From contig CANLTJ010000003.1 in NCBI GenBank assembly GCA_947493995.1, forward strand, positions 341,298 through 405,297: a DNA stretch of 64,000 bases. Reading direction: 5' to 3'. Below, piece after piece: positions 1-7,435 of the stretch. A model generated the notes under the pieces. The model searched no databases. It was not told the DNA's origin and was given only the letters and a program-made list of their open reading frames with translations. The number at the start of each line of letters is the position of its first letter. Position 1 is the first letter of the stretch. Origin of the DNA: an uncultured Arachnia sp. (GTDB lineage: Bacteria > Actinomycetota > Actinomycetes > Propionibacteriales > Propionibacteriaceae). The position numbers and the translations under genes were made by a program.

Positions 1-885
1 ACAGGACCAGTTGGTCTCCTTCACCCCGGGCTCGTAGAAGATCACGCGCTGGAGGGCGCCGATGATGTAGCCCTCCTCAGCCAGAGCGGCCTCGGACTCG
101 GTGCTGAGATTCATGGAATCGCGACCCTCGGGCACATCCGGGAGGAGGTGCCATGCAGATTCCGGAATGTTGACCATGTGGTAGATGCCGGGGTAGTCCC
201 GGTAGTTGAGTTCGGCGAGGCGGAAGTCGGCGCCCTTGCCCGTGTGGCCGGGCACCACGTCGTCGATGATGGTGCCGTGGTGCCGGGCCGCGGTCTCGCA
301 CATGGCACGGAACTCCTCCTCCGTGCCGAAGAGTGGATCGGTGGCCATGCTCATGCGGTCGAAGTGTCCATCGACGCTGGGTGTGGCGTCCCAGCCGTCA
401 AGGCCGCCGGCCAGCTTGACCGGGCCGGTGTGCAGGGCGTCGATGCCGATGGCGGAGAATGCCTCCCACAGCTCCGGTTCACCGAGCGCCCCCAGGAAGG
501 ACGTCCCGGGTGGGGTGATGTGGGACAACGGGTAGGCGGTGTACCAGACGGAGGCCTGGGCCAGCGCTGCTCGGGGATCCGGATGGGCGTAGGGATTGGA
601 CCACATGGTGTGCGAACCGGCCAGCTGGCGTGCCACCTTCGTGGCGTCGTGAAGCATGGACTGCTCCTCCAACCAGTCCACGTAGGCACGGTTGGAGCCC
701 GTCGGCTCGAACGGCGGGGTGACGGGGTTGGCGTCCTCGTCGCGACGGCGTGCCCTCGGCCGGAGCCGGGCCGGCCGGGCGGCGAAGCGGTGATCATCAA
801 AACTCAGTTCCAGAAATTCCTCGACTGCTTCGTCGTCGATCTGTCCGCGTTCATCGTCGCTACGCTCATCTGCTTGCCTCGTCAT
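1..885 (-). CDS. GH13 alpha-amylase-family glucosyltransferase (TreS-like), 5' part only
   Basis: The gene reads leftward and runs off the window start, so only the first 295 codons are present. After a charged, probably unstructured N-terminus of about 60 residues comes a typical GH13 barrel start, with the stretch LGALGEPELWEAFSAIGIDA and the region-I-like motif DDVVPGHTGKG. The catalytic Asp and Glu lie outside the window. Such enzymes rearrange or transfer alpha-glucosyl units of maltose or trehalose in the cytoplasm; the exact substrate cannot be told from this fragment. The ATG at 885 has no Shine-Dalgarno sequence. A TAGCGT hexamer lies 7 nt before it, so a leaderless transcript is possible (inference). 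The frame is open for the whole length although it has no stop here. Confidence 0.8.
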   Translation of the reverse strand, partial: MTRQADERSDDERGQIDDEAVEEFLELSFDDHRFAARPARLRPRARRRDEDANPVTPPFEPTGSNRAYVDWLEEQSMLHDATKVARQLAGSHTMWSNPYAHPDPRAALAQASVWYTAYPLSHITPPGTSFLGALGEPELWEAFSAIGIDALHTGPVKLAGGLDGWDATPSVDGHFDRMSMATDPLFGTEEEFRAMCETAARHHGTIIDDVVPGHTGKGADFRLAELNYRDYPGIYHMVNIPESAWHLLPDVPEGRDSMNLSTESEAALAEEGYIIGALQRVIFYEPGVKETNWSC

Positions 886-960
886 TGACGCAACGCTACA
901 GGTTCCATGTGGACGCGGGCACGTCGAAACACGTGGCCGACAGCTGCGGCGAAGTGACAG

Positions 961-2391
961 TCATTCCTGAAGCGTGTCATCGACGCCGAACATGTCGCGC
1001 AGTGCGAGTTGGGCGGCGTACCAGCCGTTCATTCCGTGGACGGCGGGGCCCGGTGGTGTGGCGCTGGAGCAGAGGTAGACACCGGGAATTGGGGTGCGCC
1101 ATGGCGCGTGCGAGACGACGGGACGCTTCACCAGCTGCACGAGGGACAGCTCGCCGGTGTAGATGTCTCCGTGGACCTGGTTCGGGTTGTACGCTGCCAG
1201 ATCGGCGGGCATTCTGATGGCGGATGCCAGCACGAGATCGCGGACTCCGGGCGCATGCCGCTCCAGTTCGTCGAGCAGCGTAGGGAGCGGGTCCACCGTC
1301 GATCCCTGCGGCACATGGCAGTACGCCCAGAAGGTGTGAGCACCGCCGGGAGCCCGGGTGTCGTCGAGGACGGATGGCTGGGCAGCCAGGAAGTACGGCC
1401 GCTGCGACAGGCGTCCTTTCGCGACGGCATTCTCGGAGCGGGCAATGTCGCGGGCGCCACCTCCGAGGTGGAGGGTGGGGGAGAGCGCCAGTGCGGGGTC
1501 CCGCCAGGGGACGGGGCCGGAGAGCGCGAGGTCCACCTTCGCCACTGCCGATCCGTAGCGGTAGCGCGACAGTGCCCGCTTGTAGGCAGCCGGAGCGGCT
1601 CGGGCAGTGCGAAGCAACTCGGGCGAGGTGTCGAGGAGAACCACGCGACTGTCGCGGAGTTCGTCGAGGCTCGTCACCGTGCAGCTCGTCTCGACGCGGC
1701 CGCCATGTCTGCACAGCTCTGTCACCATGGCGTCGGCGATCGACTGTGAGCCGCCGCGTGGGTAGCCCCAGCCCCCAGCGTGGGCATGCGCAGCCAGCAG
1801 CAGGCCGGCACCCGCGGAAGCCAGCGACGGCATGGGCCCGGCCGCATGCGCGGAACAGCCCGCAAGTAGAGCCGGGGCCAACGCTCCGGAAAACAGGAGC
1901 GATGCGGCGCCGCTGCCCAGTGCCAGGGTGCGGACACCGAACTGCGCCGTGGCGGTGAGATCGCGGGGAACCCGCAGCAGTTGGTGTCCCGTCAGGTCCA
2001 CCACACCGGCGATGCGTTCCACGAGCGGCGCCATCCAGGCGCGCCACCGTGGACCATCGGCGCCCAGGTCCGCGGCGGTTCGATCCAGATCGTGCCAGGC
2101 GATGGCGGATCGGCCGTCGTCGAGTGGGTGAGCATAGGAAACTTCGGGCGTGATCCACTCCAACGCCTCCACGAGGCCCATGGACTGAAAGAAGGGGGAG
2201 GCGACAGCTGCCGGATGGATGGCCGAGCAGACGTCGTGATGGAAGCCGGGCAGTGTCAGTTCTTGAGTTCGCAGCCCGCCACCGACGGTGGCGGCTCCCT
2301 CGAGAACCACCACCTCCAGCCCCTCGCGGGCCATGACGATGGCCGCGGCCAGCCCGTTGGGGCCGCTTCCAACGACCGTGACGTCACGCAT
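961..2391 (-). CDS. FAD-dependent phytoene desaturase-family (CrtI-like) oxidoreductase
   Basis: A 476-residue protein beginning with a dinucleotide-binding fold, VVGSGPNGLAAAIVMAREGL, followed by the VLEGAATVGGG loop typical of CrtI and PYROXD2-like amine-oxidase-fold flavoproteins. The C-terminus carries a second FAD-contact motif (GVYLCSSATPPGPAVHGMNG). These proteins desaturate or isomerise hydrophobic substrates using FAD. No phytoene synthase or other carotenoid gene is nearby, so a carotenoid role is not supported. The ATG at 2391 was chosen because the dinucleotide fold starts right after it; the longer frame to 2478 adds an Arg-rich, unlikely N-terminus. It is divergent from the secreted protein at 2695. 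Confidence 0.8.
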   Translation of the reverse strand: MRDVTVVGSGPNGLAAAIVMAREGLEVVVLEGAATVGGGLRTQELTLPGFHHDVCSAIHPAAVASPFFQSMGLVEALEWITPEVSYAHPLDDGRSAIAWHDLDRTAADLGADGPRWRAWMAPLVERIAGVVDLTGHQLLRVPRDLTATAQFGVRTLALGSGAASLLFSGALAPALLAGCSAHAAGPMPSLASAGAGLLLAAHAHAGGWGYPRGGSQSIADAMVTELCRHGGRVETSCTVTSLDELRDSRVVLLDTSPELLRTARAAPAAYKRALSRYRYGSAVAKVDLALSGPVPWRDPALALSPTLHLGGGARDIARSENAVAKGRLSQRPYFLAAQPSVLDDTRAPGGAHTFWAYCHVPQGSTVDPLPTLLDELERHAPGVRDLVLASAIRMPADLAAYNPNQVHGDIYTGELSLVQLVKRPVVSHAPWRTPIPGVYLCSSATPPGPAVHGMNGWYAAQLALRDMFGVDDTLQE

Positions 2392-2519
2392 GTGCACAAG
2401 TGTGCCCTGCCCGCGGCGCCGCTGGTTGGAGCACATCGGAGCGAAGATTCGCTCACGCCGCAATCCTGAGAGATGCACTCAGGTGAGACTCACACTCACC
2501 CCCGTTCACGCTCGGTGGA

Positions 2520-2602
2520 GATCCAAAGTGGATCAATCCTGTGAGCAAAACTGATGTTTTCTCAGAAAACGCTTGCGTGGCGGGGATGTTGGCGGTTACT
2601 GT
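2520..2602 (+). promoter_or_regulatory. Divergent promoter region with two perfect dyads
   Basis: Two dyads are visible: GATCCA-AAG-TGGATC (2520-2534) and GTTTTCT-C-AGAAAAC (2556-2570). Next comes a candidate promoter for the rightward gene, -35 TTGCGT (2573-2578), an 18-nt spacer and -10 TACTGT (2597-2602). This predicts a 5' leader of about 85 nt before the GTG at 2695. The second dyad sits just upstream of the -35, where a regulator could act. The regulator is unknown. Confidence 0.45.
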
Positions 2603-2694
2603 CGTCGGCGTATCGACGGGGCAGCGCCAACAGAGCCGCACGCACTGCTCACGTCGGTGCGTGACCCCCGGCCAAATCTGAAGGGAAAACCCAC

Positions 2695-3453
2695 GTGAAA
2701 AAGATCAGCACAGGCCTGCGCAGAGCAGCAGCGACGGCGGTCGTCGGCACCATGGTCTCCATCGGCTCCATCGCCTCAGCTCCGACGGCTTCCGCCTACA
2801 GCGGCGAGGCCACAGCCACCACAGCCGTCAACATTCGTACCGGTGCATCCACCAGCTTCTCCCGCATCGGCGTCCTGTATCCCGGACAACGTGTCACCGC
2901 GATCAGTTCGTCCAACGGTTGGACCAAAGTGCGCCGACATGGCAGGACCGCATACATCGCCTCTGCCTACCTCAGAGCTTCCGGGGAGGAAAGAGGCTCC
3001 AGGGAGTCACGGGCTTCCAGAAGCAGGGGAGATTCCAGAAACGCCAGCAGCTCCAATTCCGCGGCTGTCCAGAGAGTCAATACGGGCGGAAGCCTGAACA
3101 GGGGCGGCTCCAGCGGTCTGGACCGGATGAATGCCAACGCTCAGAAGGTGGCGCGGCATGTCTGGGCGACCCAGCCGGCGATCAGGACCATGTACGGCGT
3201 GCGAGGGGGCTCGGGCGATCATCCAGCCGGCCGCGCGGTGGATGTCATGATCCCGAACTACAGGGCCAACAACGCCCTCGGGTGGAGCATCGCCAACTAC
3301 TACCGCGCCCACGCCCGCGAGTTCGGCATCAGGTACATCATTTTCGATCAGCAGATCTGGAACATTGCACGCGACGGCGAGGGCTGGAGGCCCATGTCGA
3401 ACCGGGGCAGCGACACCGCCAACCACAAAGATCACGTACACATCAACACCTGA
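2695..3453 (+). CDS. Secreted SH3b / M15-like (HxxGRAxD...HxH) cell-wall protein
   Basis: A 252-residue exported protein. A Sec signal peptide (basic KKISTGLRR, hydrophobic core, APTASA cleavage region) ends near residue 34. One bacterial SH3 domain follows (about 36-97, NIRTGAST...VTAISSSNGWTKV), then a Ser/Arg-rich linker. The C-terminal domain (about 135-252) carries HPAGRAVDVM and KDHVHI, the spacing expected for the zinc ligands of M15-type peptidases and the related ARB_07466-like domain. It probably binds or cuts peptidoglycan outside the cell (inference). The start is GTG, with AAGGG 11 nt upstream. The C-terminal domain is clearly paralogous to that of the protein at 29836-31356. Confidence 0.8.
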   Translation: MKKISTGLRRAAATAVVGTMVSIGSIASAPTASAYSGEATATTAVNIRTGASTSFSRIGVLYPGQRVTAISSSNGWTKVRRHGRTAYIASAYLRASGEERGSRESRASRSRGDSRNASSSNSAAVQRVNTGGSLNRGGSSGLDRMNANAQKVARHVWATQPAIRTMYGVRGGSGDHPAGRAVDVMIPNYRANNALGWSIANYYRAHAREFGIRYIIFDQQIWNIARDGEGWRPMSNRGSDTANHKDHVHINT

Positions 3454-3480
3454 GCGCTGCACGAGATTGACGGGCTTTGG

Positions 3481-3510
3481 ACCCGGCGCTGACCCACGTC
3501 AGCGCCGGGT
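3481..3510 (+). terminator. Hairpin terminator after the secreted protein gene
   Basis: ACCCGGCGCTGAC and GTCAGCGCCGGGT form a perfect 13-bp stem around a CCAC loop, 27 nt after the stop at 3453. It is followed by CCCAAGTCTTT, a weak T-rich tail. It could also serve the convergent gene ending at 3616. Confidence 0.75.
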
Positions 3511-3615
3511 CCCAAGTCTTTGGGGGTGGACGTCAGAGCACGTGGCGCCACTGAGGATGCGCTCGGGTGCGCCACGCCGGCCCAGGAGGCTGACCCCTCC
3601 AGGTCTTACATAGGC

Positions 3616-4626
3616 TCAGAGCGTGACGATCATCTTGCCGGTGTTGGCACCGCGCAGGAGATCGATGAAGGCCTGCGGGGCATTCTCGAGACCGTGACGG
3701 AAGGTCTCGTCGAAGGTCACTGTTTCGTCGGCCAGCCAGCCGGACATCTTGTCCGCGAATTCCTCCGCCTTGTCCGGGAACTCCCCGACGAGGAAACCCC
3801 GAATGTTGAGGAGTTTCCCGATTGCGACGGAGAGGTTGCGCGGGGCACAGACCGGTTCGGTGGCGTTGTACTGCGAGATCGCCCCACACATGGCCACCCG
3901 GCCGTGGACGTTGAGTGTGCTGAGTGCCGCCTCCAGGTGGTCTCCACCAACGTTGTCGAAATAGACGTCGATGCCCTCGGGAGCAGCCTTCTGCAGCTGC
4001 TCGGTGATGTCGCCGTCGTGGTAGTTGAAGGCCTCGTCGAAACCGAGCTCTTTCAGGCGGGCCACCTTCTCAGCGGACCCCGCGCTACCGATGACTCTTC
4101 CCGCCCCGGACGCTTTCGCGATCTGACCGACGATGGAGCCGACGGCGCCGGCAGCGCCCGAGACGAAGACAACGTCCCCCTCTCTGAACTGGCCGGCATA
4201 AATCAGTCCCACGTAGGCGGTGAGGCCGGTCATGCCCAGCGCACCGAGGTAGGCCGACTCGGAGGCGAGCGAGGGATCCACCTGCCGGGTGGTCGTGGCT
4301 GTGACGACGGCGTGTTCGCGCCAGCCGAAGCCGTGCAGCACGGTGGCGCCGACGGGAACATCGTCGCTTTTGGAGGCGATGACCCTGCCCACAGCGGCAC
4401 CGTCGAGGGGTTCATCGATCTGGTAGGAGGCGGCGTACGACTTGGTGTCGTTCATGCGTCCCCGCATGTAGGGATCGACTGACATGTGGTGGTTCTCCAC
4501 CAGGATCTGGCCATCCCTGAGCTCCGGCAGGTCCACCTCGACCAGATGAAAGTTCTCGGGTGTGGGCCAGCCGTCCGGACGGGAGGCCAGCTGGATCTGA
4601 CGGGTGGTCGTGGGAAGTTCTGTCAT
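3616..4626 (-). CDS. NADPH-dependent enone reductase of the CurA / prostaglandin-reductase MDR family
   Basis: A 336-residue zinc-free medium-chain dehydrogenase/reductase. The N-terminus has the family hallmark SVDPYMRGRM. The Rossmann region reads GDVVFVSGAAGAVGSIVGQIAK, and YFDNVGGDHLEAAL follows. Members reduce the C=C bond of alpha,beta-unsaturated ketones and aldehydes with NADPH in the cytoplasm. The ATG at 4626 has AAGGA 8 nt upstream, and the longer frame to 4794 overlaps the OhrR gene. It lies 46 bp after that gene on the same strand and is the probable third gene of an OYE-ohrR-curA operon, which suggests electrophile detoxification. Confidence 0.88.
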   Translation of the reverse strand: MTELPTTTRQIQLASRPDGWPTPENFHLVEVDLPELRDGQILVENHHMSVDPYMRGRMNDTKSYAASYQIDEPLDGAAVGRVIASKSDDVPVGATVLHGFGWREHAVVTATTTRQVDPSLASESAYLGALGMTGLTAYVGLIYAGQFREGDVVFVSGAAGAVGSIVGQIAKASGAGRVIGSAGSAEKVARLKELGFDEAFNYHDGDITEQLQKAAPEGIDVYFDNVGGDHLEAALSTLNVHGRVAMCGAISQYNATEPVCAPRNLSVAIGKLLNIRGFLVGEFPDKAEEFADKMSGWLADETVTFDETFRHGLENAPQAFIDLLRGANTGKMIVTL

Positions 4627-4672
4627 GAGTGAATCCTTGCATGCTGTAGGTGTGATGGATGGGGGAGAGGGC

Positions 4673-5122
4673 TCACTGCGCTTTCGCAGGCGTCGTGACG
4701 TCGTCACCACCGGCGATGCGCTGCGCGAGGGAGCGCAATACAGAGGTTTCCTCAACGGTGAGCCCGAGCGTTGTCGCCACGTGTTTCTGAACATCCAGTG
4801 CGGGGATCTTCAGGGCGTGTCCGCTGGGCGTGAGCTGGATGTGGACACGCCGTTCGTCGTCGCTGGCCCGATGCCGTGTCAGGAGGCCGAGCGTCTCGAG
4901 TCTCTTCAGGAGGGGAGAGAGGGTGCCGCTGTCCAGCTGCAACCGCTGACCCAGCTCCTTGATCGAGATGTTGTCGGTCTCCCACAGCACCAGCAGGGTG
5001 ACGAATTGGGGGTAGGTGATCCCCAGGCTGGCGAGTCCGTCGCGGTAAGCGCTCGTGACGGAGCGGGATGCCGCGTAGAGGGCGAAGCACAGCTGATCCT
5101 CGAGTCGGCCAGGGGTCACCAT
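4673..5122 (-). CDS. OhrR-type MarR-family thiol peroxide/electrophile sensor
   Basis: A 149-residue winged-helix repressor. The N-terminus (LEDQLCFALYAASR) keeps the single reactive Cys of the OhrR family at residue 12. The recognition part (LGQRLQLDSGTLSPLLKRLE) and the wing (RHRASDDERRVHIQLT) match OhrR. In characterised members, oxidation of this Cys by organic hydroperoxides or chlorine species releases DNA. The usual partner gene, ohr peroxidase, is absent; two ene-reductases flank it instead. Its ATG lies 2 bp after the OYE stop, so it should be autoregulated through the palindromes at 6204-6236 (inference). Confidence 0.9.
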   Translation of the reverse strand: MVTPGRLEDQLCFALYAASRSVTSAYRDGLASLGITYPQFVTLLVLWETDNISIKELGQRLQLDSGTLSPLLKRLETLGLLTRHRASDDERRVHIQLTPSGHALKIPALDVQKHVATTLGLTVEETSVLRSLAQRIAGGDDVTTPAKAQ

Positions 5123-5124
5123 GA

Positions 5125-6201
5125 TCAGGCCGCCTCCATGCGTGGGTAGTCGGTGTAGCCCTCGACGCCACCCCCGTAGAAGGTGGCCATGCGTGGCTCA
5201 TTGAGCGGGGCGTCGGCGCGCCAGCGGTCGGCGAGATCGGGGTTGGCGAGGAAAGGGCGTCCGACGGCAACCACATCCGCCAGCCCGGCCTCGAGGATGC
5301 CCTCCGCTTCCGCCTTCGTGGTGACGGACGCGAAGCCGGAGTTCAGCATGAAAGTTCCGCCGAAGCGGGAGCGGAGGGTGGATGTGAGGTCCGCCGATGG
5401 ATCTGCCAGCACGCTGAGGTAGGCGAGACCCAAGTCAGCGATGCCCTCGACAAGGGTTGTGTAGGTGGCGCTGGTGTCGTCAGCGTCTTCTTCTATCACG
5501 CCCTGCACGTTGTGAGCGGGGGAGATGCGCACGCCCACGCGCTCGGGCCCGATGGCGTTCGCAACAGCAGTAATCGTCTCAGTGACGAGGCGCGCCCGAT
5601 TCTGCGGTGATCCTCCGTACTGATCGTCACGAATATTGGTCGAGGGAGCGAGGAACTGATGCAACAGGTAACCGTTGGCAGCGTGGAGTTCCACTCCGTC
5701 GAGGCCCGCCTCCACAGCTGATCGCGCGGCATGGACGAACTCTGCGACGACGCTCGGGATCTCGTTGGTTTCCAGTGCACGTGGCACAGGGTAGGGCTGG
5801 GGCCCCGTGGCGGTGATGACGGATCCCGGTGCTGCGATGGCGCTGGGAGCGACGGTCTCAAGCCCGTTCTTGTTCTCCGGGTGGGCGATACGTCCGGCGT
5901 GCATCAGCTGCACGAAAATGTGCCCTCCTGCTGAGTGCACCGCGTCAGCGACCTTTCGCCACCCCTCGACCTGTTCCGATGTGTGGATGCCGGGAGTGTT
6001 GAGGTAACCCTGCCCAACGGCGCTGGGTTGCGTGCCCTCAGTGACGACCAGCCCTGCACCTGCTCGCTGGGCGTAGTACTCGGCATTCAGGGCTGTCGGG
6101 ACCATGCCCTCGCCCGCACGGTTGCGGGTGAGGGGTGCCATGACGAATCTCTGGGGAAGATCCATGTTTCCGACGCGGACGGGGGAGAAGAGTTGTGACA
6201 T
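5125..6201 (-). CDS. Old Yellow Enzyme-family alkene reductase (NemA-like)
   Basis: A 358-residue FMN TIM-barrel enzyme. The substrate-binding pair is in VELHAANGYLLHQFL (His and Asn, the classical H-x2-N). The FMN and phosphate motifs are also present (QLMHAGRIAHP, VAVGRPFLANPDL). Such enzymes reduce activated alkenes, maleimides or nitro-esters with NADPH. It is the first gene of the leftward OYE-ohrR-curA set. The ATG at 6199-6201 has no Shine-Dalgarno sequence. TTGATT, an 18-nt spacer and TACAGT stand directly before it, so the message may start at or very near the ATG (leaderless, inference). Confidence 0.92.
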   Translation of the reverse strand: MSQLFSPVRVGNMDLPQRFVMAPLTRNRAGEGMVPTALNAEYYAQRAGAGLVVTEGTQPSAVGQGYLNTPGIHTSEQVEGWRKVADAVHSAGGHIFVQLMHAGRIAHPENKNGLETVAPSAIAAPGSVITATGPQPYPVPRALETNEIPSVVAEFVHAARSAVEAGLDGVELHAANGYLLHQFLAPSTNIRDDQYGGSPQNRARLVTETITAVANAIGPERVGVRISPAHNVQGVIEEDADDTSATYTTLVEGIADLGLAYLSVLADPSADLTSTLRSRFGGTFMLNSGFASVTTKAEAEGILEAGLADVVAVGRPFLANPDLADRWRADAPLNEPRMATFYGGGVEGYTDYPRMEAA

Positions 6202-6203
6202 GG

Positions 6204-6236
6204 GTACAACTGTACACGACTAGATTGTGCACAATC
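6204..6236 (-). promoter_or_regulatory. Paired palindromic operators before the OYE-ohrR-curA set
   Basis: Two perfect dyads are visible: GTACA-AC-TGTAC (6204-6215), which begins 2 nt before the start codon, and GATTGTGCACAATC (6223-6236). Their centres are 20 bp apart, about two helical turns. Their TTGT/ACAA and TACA/TGTA arms resemble known OhrR sites (TACAATT-type). They overlap the only candidate promoter, which suits repression by the OhrR encoded in the same operon. Confidence 0.65.
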
Positions 6237-6342
6237 AATCGGATACTTGCGCGTCAACCGTCCACAGTGACGATCTCAGAGACTCTCTCCGACGTCTACG
6301 TAGGAGGCTCGAAATTTTGGAGGGATGGGGTGATCAAACAGA

Positions 6343-7191
6343 TCAGCCCTTGGCAACCGGTCGGGTGGGATCCGTGATCCAGTCGCTCCACGATCCCATG
6401 TACACCCCGAGGTCGTGGGTCACCCCCGCGACGGCAGCGGCCAGAGCGATGTGGCAGGCCTGGAATCCGGAACCGCAGTAGGTGGCCGCAGGCCCGTCGC
6501 CACCGAACCCCGCACCCGCGAAGCGATCTCGGAGCTCCGAGAGTGAGAGGAAGAAGCCGTTCTCATCCACCAAGTCGAGGGCGGGCAGCGAGCGGGCACC
6601 CGGGATGTGCCCCGCCACCGGATCCACGGTTTCCCCCTCACCGCGGAATCGACTCGCCGCACGGCCATCCAGAAGGACACCGCGAGCCGCCGTATCGGCG
6701 GCGTCGTTGGCATCCAGGACGCTCAGTTGCGGCGCAGCAGCGTCAAACTGTCCCACCTCGGCGCTCTCGTCCCCTGCCTCGATACCGTGTCCGGCAGCCC
6801 GCCACGCGCCCAGCCCGCCGTCGAGGACAGTGACATTCTCATGGCCGAAATGACGCAACAACCACCACGCACGCGCGGCAGCGATCGACTTCCAGTCGTC
6901 GTAGACCACCACGGAACGGTTGGAGGTCACGCCCGCTGCACGCATTCCCGATTCGAAACGAGCAGGCGTCGGCAGGGGATGCCGGCCCTGTGAACCGTCG
7001 GTCCCGGGCTCGGCCAACACAGTCATGGCGTCCACGAATCGGGCACTCGGAATGTGACCGAGCTGGAACGCTTCGCGGCCGCCTGTCGACCCGGGCCCGG
7101 ACCATCGAACGTCGAGGACCACAGGGGCGGACTGCGAGTTGCTCAGCTGGGCAGCCAAATCTGCGACGGTGGTGAGGGGATGACGGTTCAT
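6343..7191 (-). CDS. Two-domain rhodanese (thiosulfate / 3-mercaptopyruvate sulfurtransferase)
   Basis: A 282-residue protein with two rhodanese domains. The N-terminal domain is inactive and contains VLDVRWSGPG and VVVYDDWKSIAAARAWWLLRHFG. The C-terminal domain has the active-site loop CGSGFQA, whose Cys carries the persulfide. CGSG-type loops are typical of 3-mercaptopyruvate as well as thiosulfate sulfurtransferases, so the donor is uncertain. It is cytoplasmic. It is divergent from metY, which fits a sulfur-metabolism neighbourhood, and is separated from the OYE set by about 100 bp holding the OYE promoter. Confidence 0.9.
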   Translation of the reverse strand: MNRHPLTTVADLAAQLSNSQSAPVVLDVRWSGPGSTGGREAFQLGHIPSARFVDAMTVLAEPGTDGSQGRHPLPTPARFESGMRAAGVTSNRSVVVYDDWKSIAAARAWWLLRHFGHENVTVLDGGLGAWRAAGHGIEAGDESAEVGQFDAAAPQLSVLDANDAADTAARGVLLDGRAASRFRGEGETVDPVAGHIPGARSLPALDLVDENGFFLSLSELRDRFAGAGFGGDGPAATYCGSGFQACHIALAAAVAGVTHDLGVYMGSWSDWITDPTRPVAKG

Positions 7192-7318
7192 GTCCCCTCA
7201 ATCTAGCGCAGCGGCACCTCGCACCCGCAGATCGCCGAGCACCACAGCATGTGCAATCGGACACACCTGGCTCGATCCTGGACACCGATGTGTGCAACCT
7301 GCCCGGGATGGTGTTGCG

Positions 7319-7337
7319 CTGTCCAGTGGGTGGACAG
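7319..7337. promoter_or_regulatory. Dyad between rhodanese and metY, possible operator
   Basis: CTGTCCA-GTGGG-TGGACAG is a perfect 7-bp inverted repeat in the 244-bp divergent gap, about 100 bp before metY. It could be a repressor site or a short RNA hairpin. I found no SAM-riboswitch core in this gap. Confidence 0.35.
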
Positions 7338-7435
7338 ATCGGGTTCTCGGGAATAGAGGCGACGCCGTCGTGGTTGAGGCGAGAAATCCACCGATCACGG
7401 GTGGGATCAGATGTTGCCCCGAGGAGAGACACACC

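Noticed and set aside
148..888. A 246-codon plus-strand frame
   Set aside because: It is antisense to the GH13 gene fragment, which shows a clear family sequence.
2609..2694. c-di-AMP (ydaO-type) riboswitch before the secreted wall protein
   Set aside because: The leader of about 85 nt is too short and lacks the conserved core.
7192..7435. SAM riboswitch before metY
   Set aside because: I looked for SAM-I, SAM-II and SAM-IV core sequences and saw none; only a simple dyad is present.
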